13,353 nt of DNA from Nanobdellota archaeon (GCA_018812355.1 JAHJDQ010000205.1:1-13353), one strand, 5' to 3'. Positions 1 through 5,839 are shown, counted from the stretch's first letter. The notes: generated by a model from the sequence alone, not told the origin. A program made the numbers and translations.

Positions 1-2
1 AT

Positions 3-1574
3 TCTGAGACTATCATCAACCCTCTTGACTTAATGGGGCATGATTATGATGAGAAGAAGTTGACATTATTAGAATTGTTCCCAATCATGCTGGGACAAAC
101 TTCTGAGATCCAAAAAGCAGTTCTTGACAGGGCTTTAACATCCATCTATGAAGAAAAAGGCATTACTAACGATAAGGAGACTTGGAGAAAAGAACCGCCT
201 ATCATGGGAGACTTGGTACAACAACTTAAAAAAATGTCCAAAGACGCTACACAGGTAGAGAAGGAGACTTACAGAAGCTTGATTAACAGGATTGAGATGT
301 ATGTGACTGGCGTCTTTTCCTTCTTGAACAGGCAGACAAACCTGAATTTCCAGAACAGGTTTGTCTGTTTTAACATCGGGGATATGCCTTCACAAGTGAA
401 ACCTACCATAATGTTTCTGATTCTTGACTATGTGTATATGAAGATGAAGAAGGACATTGAGAGAAAGATTCTGGTTATTGATGAGGCGTGGTCTTTATTG
501 CAGAGAACGGAAGATGAAGGCTATATCTTCAAGATTGTCAAGACCTGCAGGAAATTCAATCTAGGGTTACTATTGATAACTCAAGACGTAGGAGACTTAG
601 TCAAGAGTGACGCCGGAAAAGCTTTGCTGAACAATTCTGAGTATACATTACTTCTTAGGCAGAAACATTCCATCATTGATCAGGTGGAAAAGACTTTCCA
701 CTTATCTGAGCAGGAACGGGAAAGGTTATTGACAGCAACAACAGGAGAAGGAATTATCATTATTTCTAATGAACATTCTGAAATTAAAATTATTGCTTCT
801 CCAGAAGAGCATCAAGTCATTACCACCAATGCAGATGAAAGGTTGGCAAAGGAACGGGAGAAAGCGAATGAAGTTGTAACAGAGTTTGAGAAATCTACTT
901 TGGATTATGGTAAAGGATGGTTTTTGAAAAAGAAATTGAATGAAGGGCAAATTAAGGAATTATTGAAGCATGGTTATGTCTTGTCTCAGCAGATTGGGTT
1001 ATACGGTGGTCGTTGTGAAGAATATCTTTTGAAACCTCGTTATAATGAAAGTGAGGAGCATTTCTTTGTCATAAAAATAATTGAAGAATATATCAGAAAA
1101 TATACTGAAAAGATTGAGTTATTAGTAAGTTCTAATGCCGATATTGTTTTTGAGCATGATGGTAAGAAGGTTGGGATTGAAGTTGAAACAGGTAAGAAAT
1201 ATGATAATGATAGGAAACAGTTAGATATAAAACTAAAAATTCTTAACAAAAATTTTGCTGACAATTGGTTTTTTGTTGTTACTAATTCTAGGGATTATAA
1301 AAGAAAATATAGTAAATTAGGAAAGACATATTCAAGGAAAGAAGTTCCTGCAATCATCAAAAAACACTTCAAAAAAGAAGAAGATTTGAAATCACAAAAA
1401 GCCCAAAAATCGCCCGATTCTGTGATTTCAAATTTAGAGGATACAGAGCTTAAAACCGCAAAAAAAGAGCGTTTGAGAGTTCAAAACATCCCCTTACTAA
1501 GCCCTAACAATTTTGAAGGTTTGAACACAGATTCTATACAACCGGAGGTAAACCAAAATGGAAAACAAAAATGA
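3..1574 (+). CDS. VirB4/TraC-type conjugation ATPase with C-terminal nuclease-like tail (5' partial)
   Basis: The reading frame is open from the window edge (SETIINPLDL precedes the first ATG at 33), so the N-terminus and Walker A lie upstream. Residues below count from that ATG. The first ~265 residues are a VirB4/TraC-like ATPase of type IV secretion: INPL, then NRFVCFNIGDMPSQVKP (108-124), Walker B ILVIDEAW (146-153), and LLLITQDVGDLV (179-190) followed by ALLNNSEYTLLLRQ. This family powers DNA or protein transfer at the cytoplasmic side of the membrane. Residues ~290-450 are not typical of VirB4. D370 and E383-x-E385-T-G-K388 resemble a PD-(D/E)XK nuclease core (IV...GIEVETGK). A Lys/Ser-rich tail follows. 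Sampled GC falls from 42-45% in the ATPase part to 22-27% in the tail. The stop overlaps the next start by 17 nt. The ATPase call is firm; nuclease activity of the tail is inference. Confidence 0.85.
   Translation, partial: SETIINPLDLMGHDYDEKKLTLLELFPIMLGQTSEIQKAVLDRALTSIYEEKGITNDKETWRKEPPIMGDLVQQLKKMSKDATQVEKETYRSLINRIEMYVTGVFSFLNRQTNLNFQNRFVCFNIGDMPSQVKPTIMFLILDYVYMKMKKDIERKILVIDEAWSLLQRTEDEGYIFKIVKTCRKFNLGLLLITQDVGDLVKSDAGKALLNNSEYTLLLRQKHSIIDQVEKTFHLSEQERERLLTATTGEGIIIISNEHSEIKIIASPEEHQVITTNADERLAKEREKANEVVTEFEKSTLDYGKGWFLKKKLNEGQIKELLKHGYVLSQQIGLYGGRCEEYLLKPRYNESEEHFFVIKIIEEYIRKYTEKIELLVSSNADIVFEHDGKKVGIEVETGKKYDNDRKQLDIKLKILNKNFADNWFFVVTNSRDYKRKYSKLGKTYSRKEVPAIIKKHFKKEEDLKSQKAQKSPDSVISNLEDTELKTAKKERLRVQNIPLLSPNNFEGLNTDSIQPEVNQNGKQK
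1544..1549 (+). promoter_or_regulatory. Shine-Dalgarno GGAGGT for the 52-aa protein
   Basis: GGAGGTAA lies 8 nt before the ATG at 1558, inside the end of the VirB4-like gene. It fixes the start of a small gene that would otherwise be easy to miss. Confidence 0.8.
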
Positions 1575-1716
1575 ACAGATGGGACAGAACAGACCGATAG
1601 TGGAGACACATATTGGCAAGAGTAAGGATGGAAAGTATATCATCCATAAGACCGTAATCACCGACATTAAGCCGGTGAAGTATTACGAGAAAGTAATGGA
1701 GAGTAATGGGGAATAG
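1558..1716 (+). CDS. Small hypothetical protein (52 aa) in the conjugation-gene cluster
   Basis: The frame runs from ATG to TAG and starts MENKNEQMGQNRPIVET. The middle (HIGKSKDGKYIIHKTVITDI, then KPVKYYEKVME) alternates hydrophobic and charged residues, as a small beta-rich fold would. There is no signal peptide, membrane segment or cysteine. I do not recognise the family. The strong GGAGGT 8 nt upstream and the 17-nt overlap with the VirB4-like gene argue that it is really translated and co-transcribed. Base composition (25 of 60 GC in the first part) matches the ATPase part of virB4, not the AT-rich tail between them. Confidence 0.7.
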   Translation: MENKNEQMGQNRPIVETHIGKSKDGKYIIHKTVITDIKPVKYYEKVMESNGE

Positions 1717-1731
1717 TTCCCCTCTTTTCTT

Positions 1732-1737
1732 GGAGGT
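1732..1737 (+). promoter_or_regulatory. Shine-Dalgarno GGAGGT for the zinc-ribbon protein
   Basis: GGAGGTAA with an 8-nt spacer to ATG 1746. It is the same octamer as at 1544 and 1890. Confidence 0.75.
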
Positions 1738-1745
1738 AAATAAAA

Positions 1746-1871
1746 ATGGATGAATTTTACTGTGAGAACTGCAATGAATTAGTTGATGAAGAATACCGAG
1801 ACAAATATGGTGAGTATTACCATTGTCTGAAGTGTGGTTATTTCAAAGGATTTATTCAACTAAGAAACTGA
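1746..1871 (+). CDS. Tiny zinc-ribbon protein (41 aa)
   Basis: The product begins MDEFYCENCNELVDEEYRD. It has two CxxC pairs, C6/C9 and C27/C30, separated by a short acidic-aromatic stretch. This is the pattern of a zinc ribbon binding one metal ion. With only 41 residues it is little more than the ribbon itself. The role is unknown; such mini-ribbons bind nucleic acid or a protein partner. It sits between the 52-residue gene and the recombinase, all on the same strand and all with the GGAGGTAA ribosome-binding site, so it probably belongs to the same mobile-element transcription unit. Confidence 0.72.
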   Translation: MDEFYCENCNELVDEEYRDKYGEYYHCLKCGYFKGFIQLRN

Positions 1872-1889
1872 ACGACCAAAATATTACGT

Positions 1890-1895
1890 GGAGGT
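1890..1895 (+). promoter_or_regulatory. Shine-Dalgarno GGAGGT that sets the recombinase start at 1903
   Basis: GGAGGTAA lies 7 nt before ATG 1903. A GTG at 1888 is in frame but sits on top of this site, so it is unlikely to be the start. Confidence 0.8.
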
Positions 1896-1902
1896 AATAC
1901 CA

Positions 1903-2442
1903 ATGAAACAAGTAGCAATATATTGTAGGGTAAGTACAGAAGACCAAACCTTAGAACAACAAAAAGAACCGTTAATTAAAAGATGTAAACACGAGGGATG
2001 GGAATACCATGTTTTTGAAGAAAAGATTAGTGGGGCTAAAGTATCAAGGACACAGCTTGATTTAATGATGTATGCCCTTCGGAACAGAGAATTTAATACT
2101 GTGCTGGTTTGGAAATTGGATCGATTGGGACGTAGTTTAAGTCATTTGATGCAATTGGTGGAAGAATTTAATAACAAAAATATCCAGTTCATCTGCTTAA
2201 GTCCAGATGTAGACACTAAATCAGCCCAAGGGATGTTTTTCTTGCAGATAATGGGTGCAGTAGCAGAACTGGAAAGACAAATGATAAGGGAACGAGTAAA
2301 AGTTAAATTGGATTACCTGAAGAGGAAAGGCGTTAGGTTGGGTAGACCTCCTGGTAGCAAAGATAAGAGGGATAGATGTAAGTCTGGCTACTATGTTGGA
2401 TGGAATAAAAGGAAGCAGAAAATCAGTCAGATTAGATGTTAA
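1903..2442 (+). CDS. Serine recombinase / resolvase, short C-terminus (179 aa)
   Basis: This is a resolvase/invertase-family serine recombinase, which cuts and religates DNA through a phosphoserine link. Residues 5-15 (AIYCRVSTEDQ) hold the catalytic Ser11 with Arg9. EEKISGAKVSR, the WKLDRLGRS arginine motif and the helix AVAELERQMIRERV are all in place. The linker GRPPGSKDK is present, where a DNA-binding helix-turn-helix normally follows. Here only ~25 residues remain (CKSGYYVGWNKRK...), basic but too short for a complete classical HTH. Either this group uses a minimal basic tail or the C-terminus has been lost. ATG 1903 is chosen because of the ribosome-binding site at 1890. It closes the mobile-element cluster. 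The family call is firm; activity is uncertain. Confidence 0.9.
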   Translation: MKQVAIYCRVSTEDQTLEQQKEPLIKRCKHEGWEYHVFEEKISGAKVSRTQLDLMMYALRNREFNTVLVWKLDRLGRSLSHLMQLVEEFNNKNIQFICLSPDVDTKSAQGMFFLQIMGAVAELERQMIRERVKVKLDYLKRKGVRLGRPPGSKDKRDRCKSGYYVGWNKRKQKISQIRC

Positions 2443-2500
2443 GAGCTTATAAAAAAAGGGGTGGTGCTATTTCTTTAATTTACTAGGCGGAAATCCATAC

Positions 2501-2525
2501 TGTAAAAAAACAGACTATTTTTACA
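2501..2525. repeat. Perfect 8-bp inverted repeat, 9-nt loop
   Basis: TGTAAAAA (2501-2508) and TTTTTACA (2518-2525) flank AACAGACTA. It lies between the recombinase stop and the HD-gene TATA box at 2558. It could be an operator or a weak hairpin; there is no run of T after it that would make a classical terminator. Confidence 0.4.
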
Positions 2526-2557
2526 AAACTTACTCTTGAGAAAATTTGCGAGTTAAG

Positions 2558-2566
2558 TTTATATAA
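2558..2566 (+). promoter_or_regulatory. TATA box of the HD-domain gene (leaderless)
   Basis: TTTATATAA is centred about 28 bp before the GTG at 2590. This is the expected archaeal TATA-to-start-site distance, so transcription should begin at or next to the start codon. Confidence 0.65.
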
Positions 2567-2589
2567 ATATATAATTACTTCTCATTAAA

Positions 2590-3150
2590 GTGAAAGATAT
2601 ACATCAATTAAGAAAGTTTTACAAACTAAAGGAAATAGAAAGGGCTGGGCCAGTTGGAAAAAGAAAAGAAAGTTCTGCAGAACATAGTTGGAGCTGTTTA
2701 ATTTTAGCAGATTATTTTCTAAGTTTGATGAAAAATAGCTCTATCAATAGAACAAAAGTTTACGAATTATTAATATATCATGATGTGGTCGAAATTGAAG
2801 CTGGAGACATTCCAATTCATCACACAGAGAAAAGAAAAAAGAAAAAAACATCTGAAATGAAGGCATTGAAGAATATAAAAAAACAAATACCTCATGGATT
2901 AAAAGGTAAATTTGAAGATTTATTCTTAGAATTCGAAGCAGCAGAAACCAAAGAAGCCAAATTTGCTAAAGCCATTGATGCGCTTGATGCTTTAATTCAC
3001 TTTCTTGATTATAAAGAATATTGGAAAGGTTGGAATGAAGAGATGGTGCGACAATTTCATGGTAGAAAAGTTATTTCTTTCGTTGAAACTCAAGATGCAT
3101 TTGAAAAAATTTTAACTTATGTTAAAAAAGAAGGTTACTTTAAACAGTAA
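2590..3150 (+). CDS. HD-domain 5'-nucleotidase-like hydrolase (YfbR/HDDC2 type)
   Basis: The 186-residue product fits the short HD-domain nucleotidase family (HD_3, YfbR/HDDC2-like), metal-dependent phosphohydrolases that act on deoxynucleoside monophosphates. Metal ligands visible are H32 in SAEHSW, H64-D65 in LLIYHDVVEIEAGDIPI (with E68 and D73) and D130 in KAIDALDAL. The length is normal for the family. GTG is taken as the start because the TATA box at 2558 predicts a leaderless transcript beginning there, and no Shine-Dalgarno is present. It is a single-gene unit, convergent with the lipoprotein gene. A T-rich stretch at 3173-3181 may end the transcript. It probably serves nucleotide housekeeping or salvage; the exact substrate cannot be read from sequence. 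Confidence 0.85.
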   Translation: MKDIHQLRKFYKLKEIERAGPVGKRKESSAEHSWSCLILADYFLSLMKNSSINRTKVYELLIYHDVVEIEAGDIPIHHTEKRKKKKTSEMKALKNIKKQIPHGLKGKFEDLFLEFEAAETKEAKFAKAIDALDALIHFLDYKEYWKGWNEEMVRQFHGRKVISFVETQDAFEKILTYVKKEGYFKQ

Positions 3151-3231
3151 TACATTAAATCGAGAATAATTGTCCAATTTTTCTCCTTGCTAAATTTTAT
3201 TCTTAAATTATACAAGAAATAGGGTGAATTA

Positions 3232-3612
3232 TTAAACTTTATTTTCTGGTCTAACTATCTCTTCTTGAATTCTTTCTAAAAGCGAATCTAATTCTTCTGC
3301 TTTACCTCCTTCTAGAAGATATTTACGGTCTTTACGGTTTAGAATTGAATTTGGATTAATATAATCAACAGTATTGTCACAATTATAGTCTAACATCTCC
3401 AAAAACAATAATCCGTCGTGTGTTTGTAATATACATCTATCTTCTTTCACTTCATATATTACAGGAATTCCATCAATTATTCCTGCATATGTTCCTTCTA
3501 ATTGTGAACGCACTTGTGGGTTTTGTAAATCTGGTAACGTACCTTTACAACCACTTTGTGATGTTACAACTGCCGATATTATTGATGCATATAATAAGGT
3601 TTTAAGATTCAC
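3232..3612 (-). CDS. Small predicted lipoprotein with acidic calcium-type loop (126 aa)
   Basis: The N-terminus has a hydrophobic segment (MNLKTLLYASIISAVVTS) and ends in QSGC22, a near-lipobox, so the mature protein would be lipid-anchored outside the membrane at Cys22. Around 75-83, DYNCDNTVD matches the DxNxDxxxD spacing of an EF-hand or dockerin-like calcium loop. A charged helix (105-120) closes the protein. I recognise no named family. GTG is the start because a TTTATATAA box is centred 26 bp upstream with no Shine-Dalgarno, i.e. a leaderless transcript. A 16-bp palindrome overlaps that box. The lipobox lacks the usual small hydrophobic residue at -3 (Gln here), so anchoring is likely but not certain. 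Confidence 0.7.
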   Translation of the reverse strand: MNLKTLLYASIISAVVTSQSGCKGTLPDLQNPQVRSQLEGTYAGIIDGIPVIYEVKEDRCILQTHDGLLFLEMLDYNCDNTVDYINPNSILNRKDRKYLLEGGKAEELDSLLERIQEEIVRPENKV

Positions 3613-3622
3613 GTTTTTCTAA

Positions 3623-3638
3623 ATAAACAATTGTTTAT
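3623..3638. promoter_or_regulatory. 16-bp palindrome overlapping the lipoprotein promoter
   Basis: ATAAACAA followed by TTGTTTAT is a perfect palindrome. It overlaps the TATA box (3634-3642) and extends towards the start codon at 3612, where a bound regulator would block transcription. The remaining intergenic DNA to 3721 shows no gene. A GGAGG at 3707-3711 (+) is not followed by a start codon. Confidence 0.5.
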
Positions 3639-3642
3639 ATAA
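3634..3642 (-). promoter_or_regulatory. TATA box of the lipoprotein gene (leaderless)
   Basis: On the minus strand it reads TTATATAAA, and on the plus strand TTTATATAA, the same 9-mer as at the HD gene. It is centred 26 bp from the GTG at 3612. Confidence 0.65.
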
Positions 3643-3721
3643 TTTGTCAAAAATCCACCACTTCTAAGCACAATTTATTCGAGAACTCAAAGAAAGTGCA
3701 ATATAGGAGGTTAGAAAAATC

Positions 3722-4030
3722 TCACTCAGTTTTCTTTATGTATACTGTTACACGCATAGGGCTTCCACCATCTTCAAGAAATCCACCAAGCCTATAAACA
3801 AACGCAGACATGGTGTCTATTTGAAAATAATCACCATGATAAGCCTCAGCTACTTTTTGAGCGGCTTCTATAGCGACAGGACGTGAGCGTCCATCTGGAA
3901 AGTGCTCTATGCTTACTAAATGAGTTCCAATAAGTGTCAAATCGTCAATACTTATAGGGTGTTTTTTACCATCTCTAAATACTGAGTAATCTGCTTGTCC
4001 ACCTCCACCATATGATATCTGTTCGGGCAT
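3722..4030 (-). CDS. Hypothetical protein (102 aa)
   Basis: The product starts MPEQISYGGGGQADYSVFRD and ends RLGGFLEDGGSPMRVTVYIKKTE. Predicted strands and one amphipathic helix (IEAAQKVAEAYHGD) suggest a small soluble alpha/beta protein. There is no signal peptide, cysteine or known catalytic motif, and I do not recognise it. Local GC reaches about 52% over 3841-3900, well above the flanking genes, which hints at a separate origin. ATG 4030 is supported by a TATA box centred 25-26 bp upstream (leaderless). The promoter fits between this start and the end of the truncated acetyltransferase gene. Confidence 0.65.
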   Translation of the reverse strand: MPEQISYGGGGQADYSVFRDGKKHPISIDDLTLIGTHLVSIEHFPDGRSRPVAIEAAQKVAEAYHGDYFQIDTMSAFVYRLGGFLEDGGSPMRVTVYIKKTE

Positions 4031-4051
4031 ATTTTGTAAAATGTACTATTC

Positions 4052-4059
4052 TATAAAAA
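4052..4059 (-). promoter_or_regulatory. TATA box of the 102-aa protein gene
   Basis: TTTTTATA on the minus strand, centred about 25.5 bp from ATG 4030. It lies immediately beyond the stop codon of the upstream acetyltransferase gene. Confidence 0.55.
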
Positions 4060-4062
4060 GAT

Positions 4063-4461
4063 TTAGGAACAATAAATTAATACTGTAAAAATTCTCCTTT
4101 TTTTCTCAAACCAAAGATAAAGCTTACTAATTAGTTGTTTTGATATTCCTTTTTTTCTATAACTATCAACAACGTAAACATCAGAAATAAAACCGTATTT
4201 TCCTAAAGCTAAAACTGGTGGCTTATTTTGAATTTCACCAAGTGCAAAACCAATTACCTTATTCTCAACTTCTGCGATTAATATTTTCTTATCATTTGAT
4301 TTAATTGATTTAGTCAAGTATGAAAAATAAGCTTCTCTTGCTTTATTGTTTGGTTTGTAATCAGGATCTAATTCATAATGATACTCTAATAGTGCTAAAC
4401 AGTAATCGGCAAGGGTCTCCACATCTTTTTTTGTTGCGTCTCTTATGATAAAGGATTCCAT
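4063..4461 (-). CDS. GNAT N-acetyltransferase, C-terminally truncated (132 aa)
   Basis: MESFIIRDATKKDVETLADY opens a GNAT-fold acetyltransferase, the family that transfers acetyl from acetyl-CoA to an amine. KILIAEVENKVIGFALGEI is the central hairpin. YGFISDVYVVDSYRKKGISKQLI is motif A with the acetyl-CoA-binding R-K-K-G-I loop. After LYLWFEKK the protein stops within ~10 residues, so the usual motif B strand and the NxxAxxFYxxxGF segment are missing. A run of A's at this point means a one-base slip would restore KKG but then reach a stop quickly, so the end is lost in both readings. The start is ATG 4461, not the in-frame codon at 4485, because the TATA box at 4487-4496 lies too close to the latter. 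It may be inactive. Confidence 0.75.
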   Translation of the reverse strand: MESFIIRDATKKDVETLADYCLALLEYHYELDPDYKPNNKAREAYFSYLTKSIKSNDKKILIAEVENKVIGFALGEIQNKPPVLALGKYGFISDVYVVDSYRKKGISKQLISKLYLWFEKKRRIFTVLIYCS

Positions 4462-4486
4462 ATGATATAATTTGAAAATTAACATC

Positions 4487-4496
4487 TATTTAAATA
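4487..4496 (-). promoter_or_regulatory. TATA box of the GNAT gene
   Basis: TATTTAAATA is centred about 30 bp from ATG 4461, giving a leader of only a few nucleotides. The same self-complementary decamer recurs at 4586 in front of the opposite operon. Confidence 0.5.
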
Positions 4497-4556
4497 TTAG
4501 CAAAAGGAATTCAGTTTTATCTTTTGAGCGAAGCGTTACTTTGAAAACAAGAAGAA

Positions 4557-4570
4557 AGGGGGCGAGAAAA
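4557..4570 (+). repeat. Left copy of the 14-bp inverted repeat flanking the restriction cassette
   Basis: AGGGGGCGAGAAAA occurs here and, inverted, at 11578-11591. The GC-rich core stands out in AT-rich intergenic DNA. Together the copies enclose the promoter, seven genes and the probable terminator of the restriction operon (about 7.0 kb). Confidence 0.65.
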
Positions 4571-4585
4571 AAATTAAAATAGAAA

Positions 4586-4595
4586 TATTTAAATA
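4586..4595 (+). promoter_or_regulatory. TATA box of the restriction-HEPN operon
   Basis: TATTTAAATA, preceded by purine-rich AGAAA as a possible BRE. The predicted transcription start is around 4616-4618, leaving a leader of about 22 nt to ATG 4640. This is the only clear promoter for the seven downstream genes. Confidence 0.6.
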
Positions 4596-4600
4596 GTGGT

Positions 4601-4620
4601 TACAAATAATATTATTTGTA
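4601..4620. promoter_or_regulatory. Perfect 20-bp palindrome, probable operator of the operon
   Basis: The half-sites TACAAATAAT and ATTATTTGTA join with no spacer. The element sits 5 bp downstream of the TATA box and spans the expected transcription start, where binding would block initiation. The first gene encodes a ribbon-helix-helix protein, a class that binds such palindromes as dimers, so autorepression is likely. Confidence 0.7.
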
Positions 4621-4639
4621 GTTATTTGGGGTTTTAAAA

Positions 4640-4792
4640 ATGGGTGATGATGATAGAAAGAATGTAACCATACATCTTAATTCTAGACTTTATACTCTTT
4701 ACTCAGAATACTGCAAAAAAGAGGGCATAGTCTTATCAAGACAAGTTGAAAAATTTATTGAAAATGAACTCAAGAAAAATGAAACAGAATAA
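4640..4792 (+). CDS. Ribbon-helix-helix (CopG/Arc-type) transcriptional regulator (50 aa)
   Basis: The protein reads MGDDDRKNVTIHLNSRLY..., with the ribbon strand KNVTIHLNSRLY (7-18), helix A TLYSEYCKKEG (19-29) and helix B LSRQVEKFIENELKK (32-46). This is the complete compact RHH fold, which dimerises to insert a two-stranded ribbon into the DNA major groove. It is the first gene of the restriction operon, directly behind a perfect 20-bp palindrome in the promoter. It is therefore the natural candidate for an autorepressor that times methylase and nuclease expression, a role played by C proteins in many bacterial restriction systems. ATG 4640 has a weak GGGG 8 nt upstream. The end overlaps the next frame by 14 nt. 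The fold is well supported; its target is inference. Confidence 0.8.
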   Translation: MGDDDRKNVTIHLNSRLYTLYSEYCKKEGIVLSRQVEKFIENELKKNETE

Positions 4793-4946
4793 AAATGCTT
4801 GGAGTAGAGAAGAAGAGGAACAATTAGTAAGGCTATTTAATGCAAAAAAGAGTATTACATCCATTGCTGATACTTTAGATAGAAGTGCTAAATCCGTAGA
4901 ATCTAAAGTATGGGCTTTCAAATTAAAAGGTGTTTTATCAAAATGA
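4779..4946 (+). CDS. Myb/SANT-like helix-turn-helix mini-protein (55 aa)
   Basis: After a short basic head the sequence has W8-S-R-E-E-E-E-Q-L, then LFNAKKSITSIADTLDRS and SVESKVWAFKLKG. Three helices with aromatic anchors (W8, F20, W45) and the phrase IADTLDRSAKSV look like a Myb/SANT or homeodomain-like trihelix that binds DNA. The start could also be ATG 4764 (60 residues); neither has a Shine-Dalgarno, and 4779 is preferred because the domain begins soon after it. It overlaps the RHH gene by 14 nt and the methyltransferase by ATGA, so it is translationally coupled to both. Its job may be co-regulation or DNA recognition for the methyltransferases; that is inference. Confidence 0.65.
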   Translation: MKQNKNAWSREEEEQLVRLFNAKKSITSIADTLDRSAKSVESKVWAFKLKGVLSK

Positions 4947-5839
4947 AGAAATTTACGAAAAAAGAGTTAAATCCTGAAGAACAAAAGGAAAAAGAGAGAT
5001 TACAAAGGAAAAAATCATTTAATGGATTGACAGCTAAGGAATGGGCTTCATTAAGTAAGAATGTTTGGAATGATGTAAGTTCTCCAAGAGTAAAAAAGCA
5101 TTTAGATCATGGTGCAACATTTCCTGAAAAATTAGCTAATAGATTTATACAAATGTATTCTGGAGAAGGAGATTTAGTATTAGATCCATTTTTGGGAACT
5201 GGTACAACATTGGAAGCTTGCAGAAATACCAATAGACATGGTGTTGGAATTGAACTAAATGAGAGATTTATTCCCTATGCAAAGGAAGTTTGTAAACAAT
5301 CTACACTAGGGAATTCTGTTAATCTGCAAGTAATTCATGATGATTGTAGAAATATGCTAAATCATCTTGAAGAAGAAAGCGTACAATTAATGGTAACATC
5401 TCCACCCTATGCAAACTTTATACAGAGGTCAGTTGAAGATAGAAAGAAAACCCATAAAACTTCTTTGATAAAACACGCCAATAAATCAACAGTAAATCAA
5501 TATAGTGAGAAAGAAGAAGATTTTGGAAACCTAGGATACAAAGAATTCTTAGAGGGTTTGAAAGATGTTATGACAAAACTCTACAAAGTTACAAAGAAAG
5601 GAGGATATAATGTATGGGTTGTAAAAGATTATCGCGATACTAAAAATAAAATTCCATATATAGAATTTCATTCCGATTTAGCGAAAATAGGCGAAGAAGC
5701 TGGATTCAAATATCATGATTTAATCGTATGGGATCAGACAGGACAAAGAAAGCTGGTACTTTTAGGATACCCATCAGTATTCTATACAAACCAAAACTGT
5801 TCTTTCTTGGTCGTATTGAGGAAGCCAAATGGTAACTAA
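4943..5839 (+). CDS. DNA N4-cytosine/N6-adenine methyltransferase 1 (SPPY type, 298 aa)
   Basis: This is an S-adenosylmethionine-dependent DNA amino-methyltransferase of the N6_N4_Mtase fold. Motif X is ATFPEKLANRFI (58-69), motif I DPFLGTGTT (81-89), motif II GVGIELN (100-106) and catalytic motif IV TSPPY (152-156). VWVVKD (224-229) is probably motif VI-VIII. The order X-I-IV with only ~63 residues between I and IV puts the likely recognition region after motif IV (160-215). The SPPY form favours N4-cytosine methylation, though the base is not certain. ATG 4943 overlaps the previous stop as ATGA and is preferred to the in-frame ATG 4910, which would lie inside the upstream gene. It ends overlapping methyltransferase 2 by 11 nt. 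The pair probably protects the two strands of an asymmetric site. Confidence 0.9.
   Translation: MKKFTKKELNPEEQKEKERLQRKKSFNGLTAKEWASLSKNVWNDVSSPRVKKHLDHGATFPEKLANRFIQMYSGEGDLVLDPFLGTGTTLEACRNTNRHGVGIELNERFIPYAKEVCKQSTLGNSVNLQVIHDDCRNMLNHLEEESVQLMVTSPPYANFIQRSVEDRKKTHKTSLIKHANKSTVNQYSEKEEDFGNLGYKEFLEGLKDVMTKLYKVTKKGGYNVWVVKDYRDTKNKIPYIEFHSDLAKIGEEAGFKYHDLIVWDQTGQRKLVLLGYPSVFYTNQNCSFLVVLRKPNGN

Noticed and set aside
2590..3150. HD-domain gene as a dNTP-depleting defence effector
   Set aside because: It has the length and motifs of ordinary YfbR/HDDC2 nucleotidases, its own promoter and no link to the restriction operon.
3420..3605. 61-residue plus-strand hydrophobic frame
   Set aside because: It is antisense to the lipoprotein gene, which has a promoter, signal peptide and lipobox.
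4522..4550. GAGCGAAGCGTTAC and the right-hand AAGCGAAAC as a second pair of flanking repeats
   Set aside because: Only six bases match in any alignment; too weak next to the 14-bp repeat.
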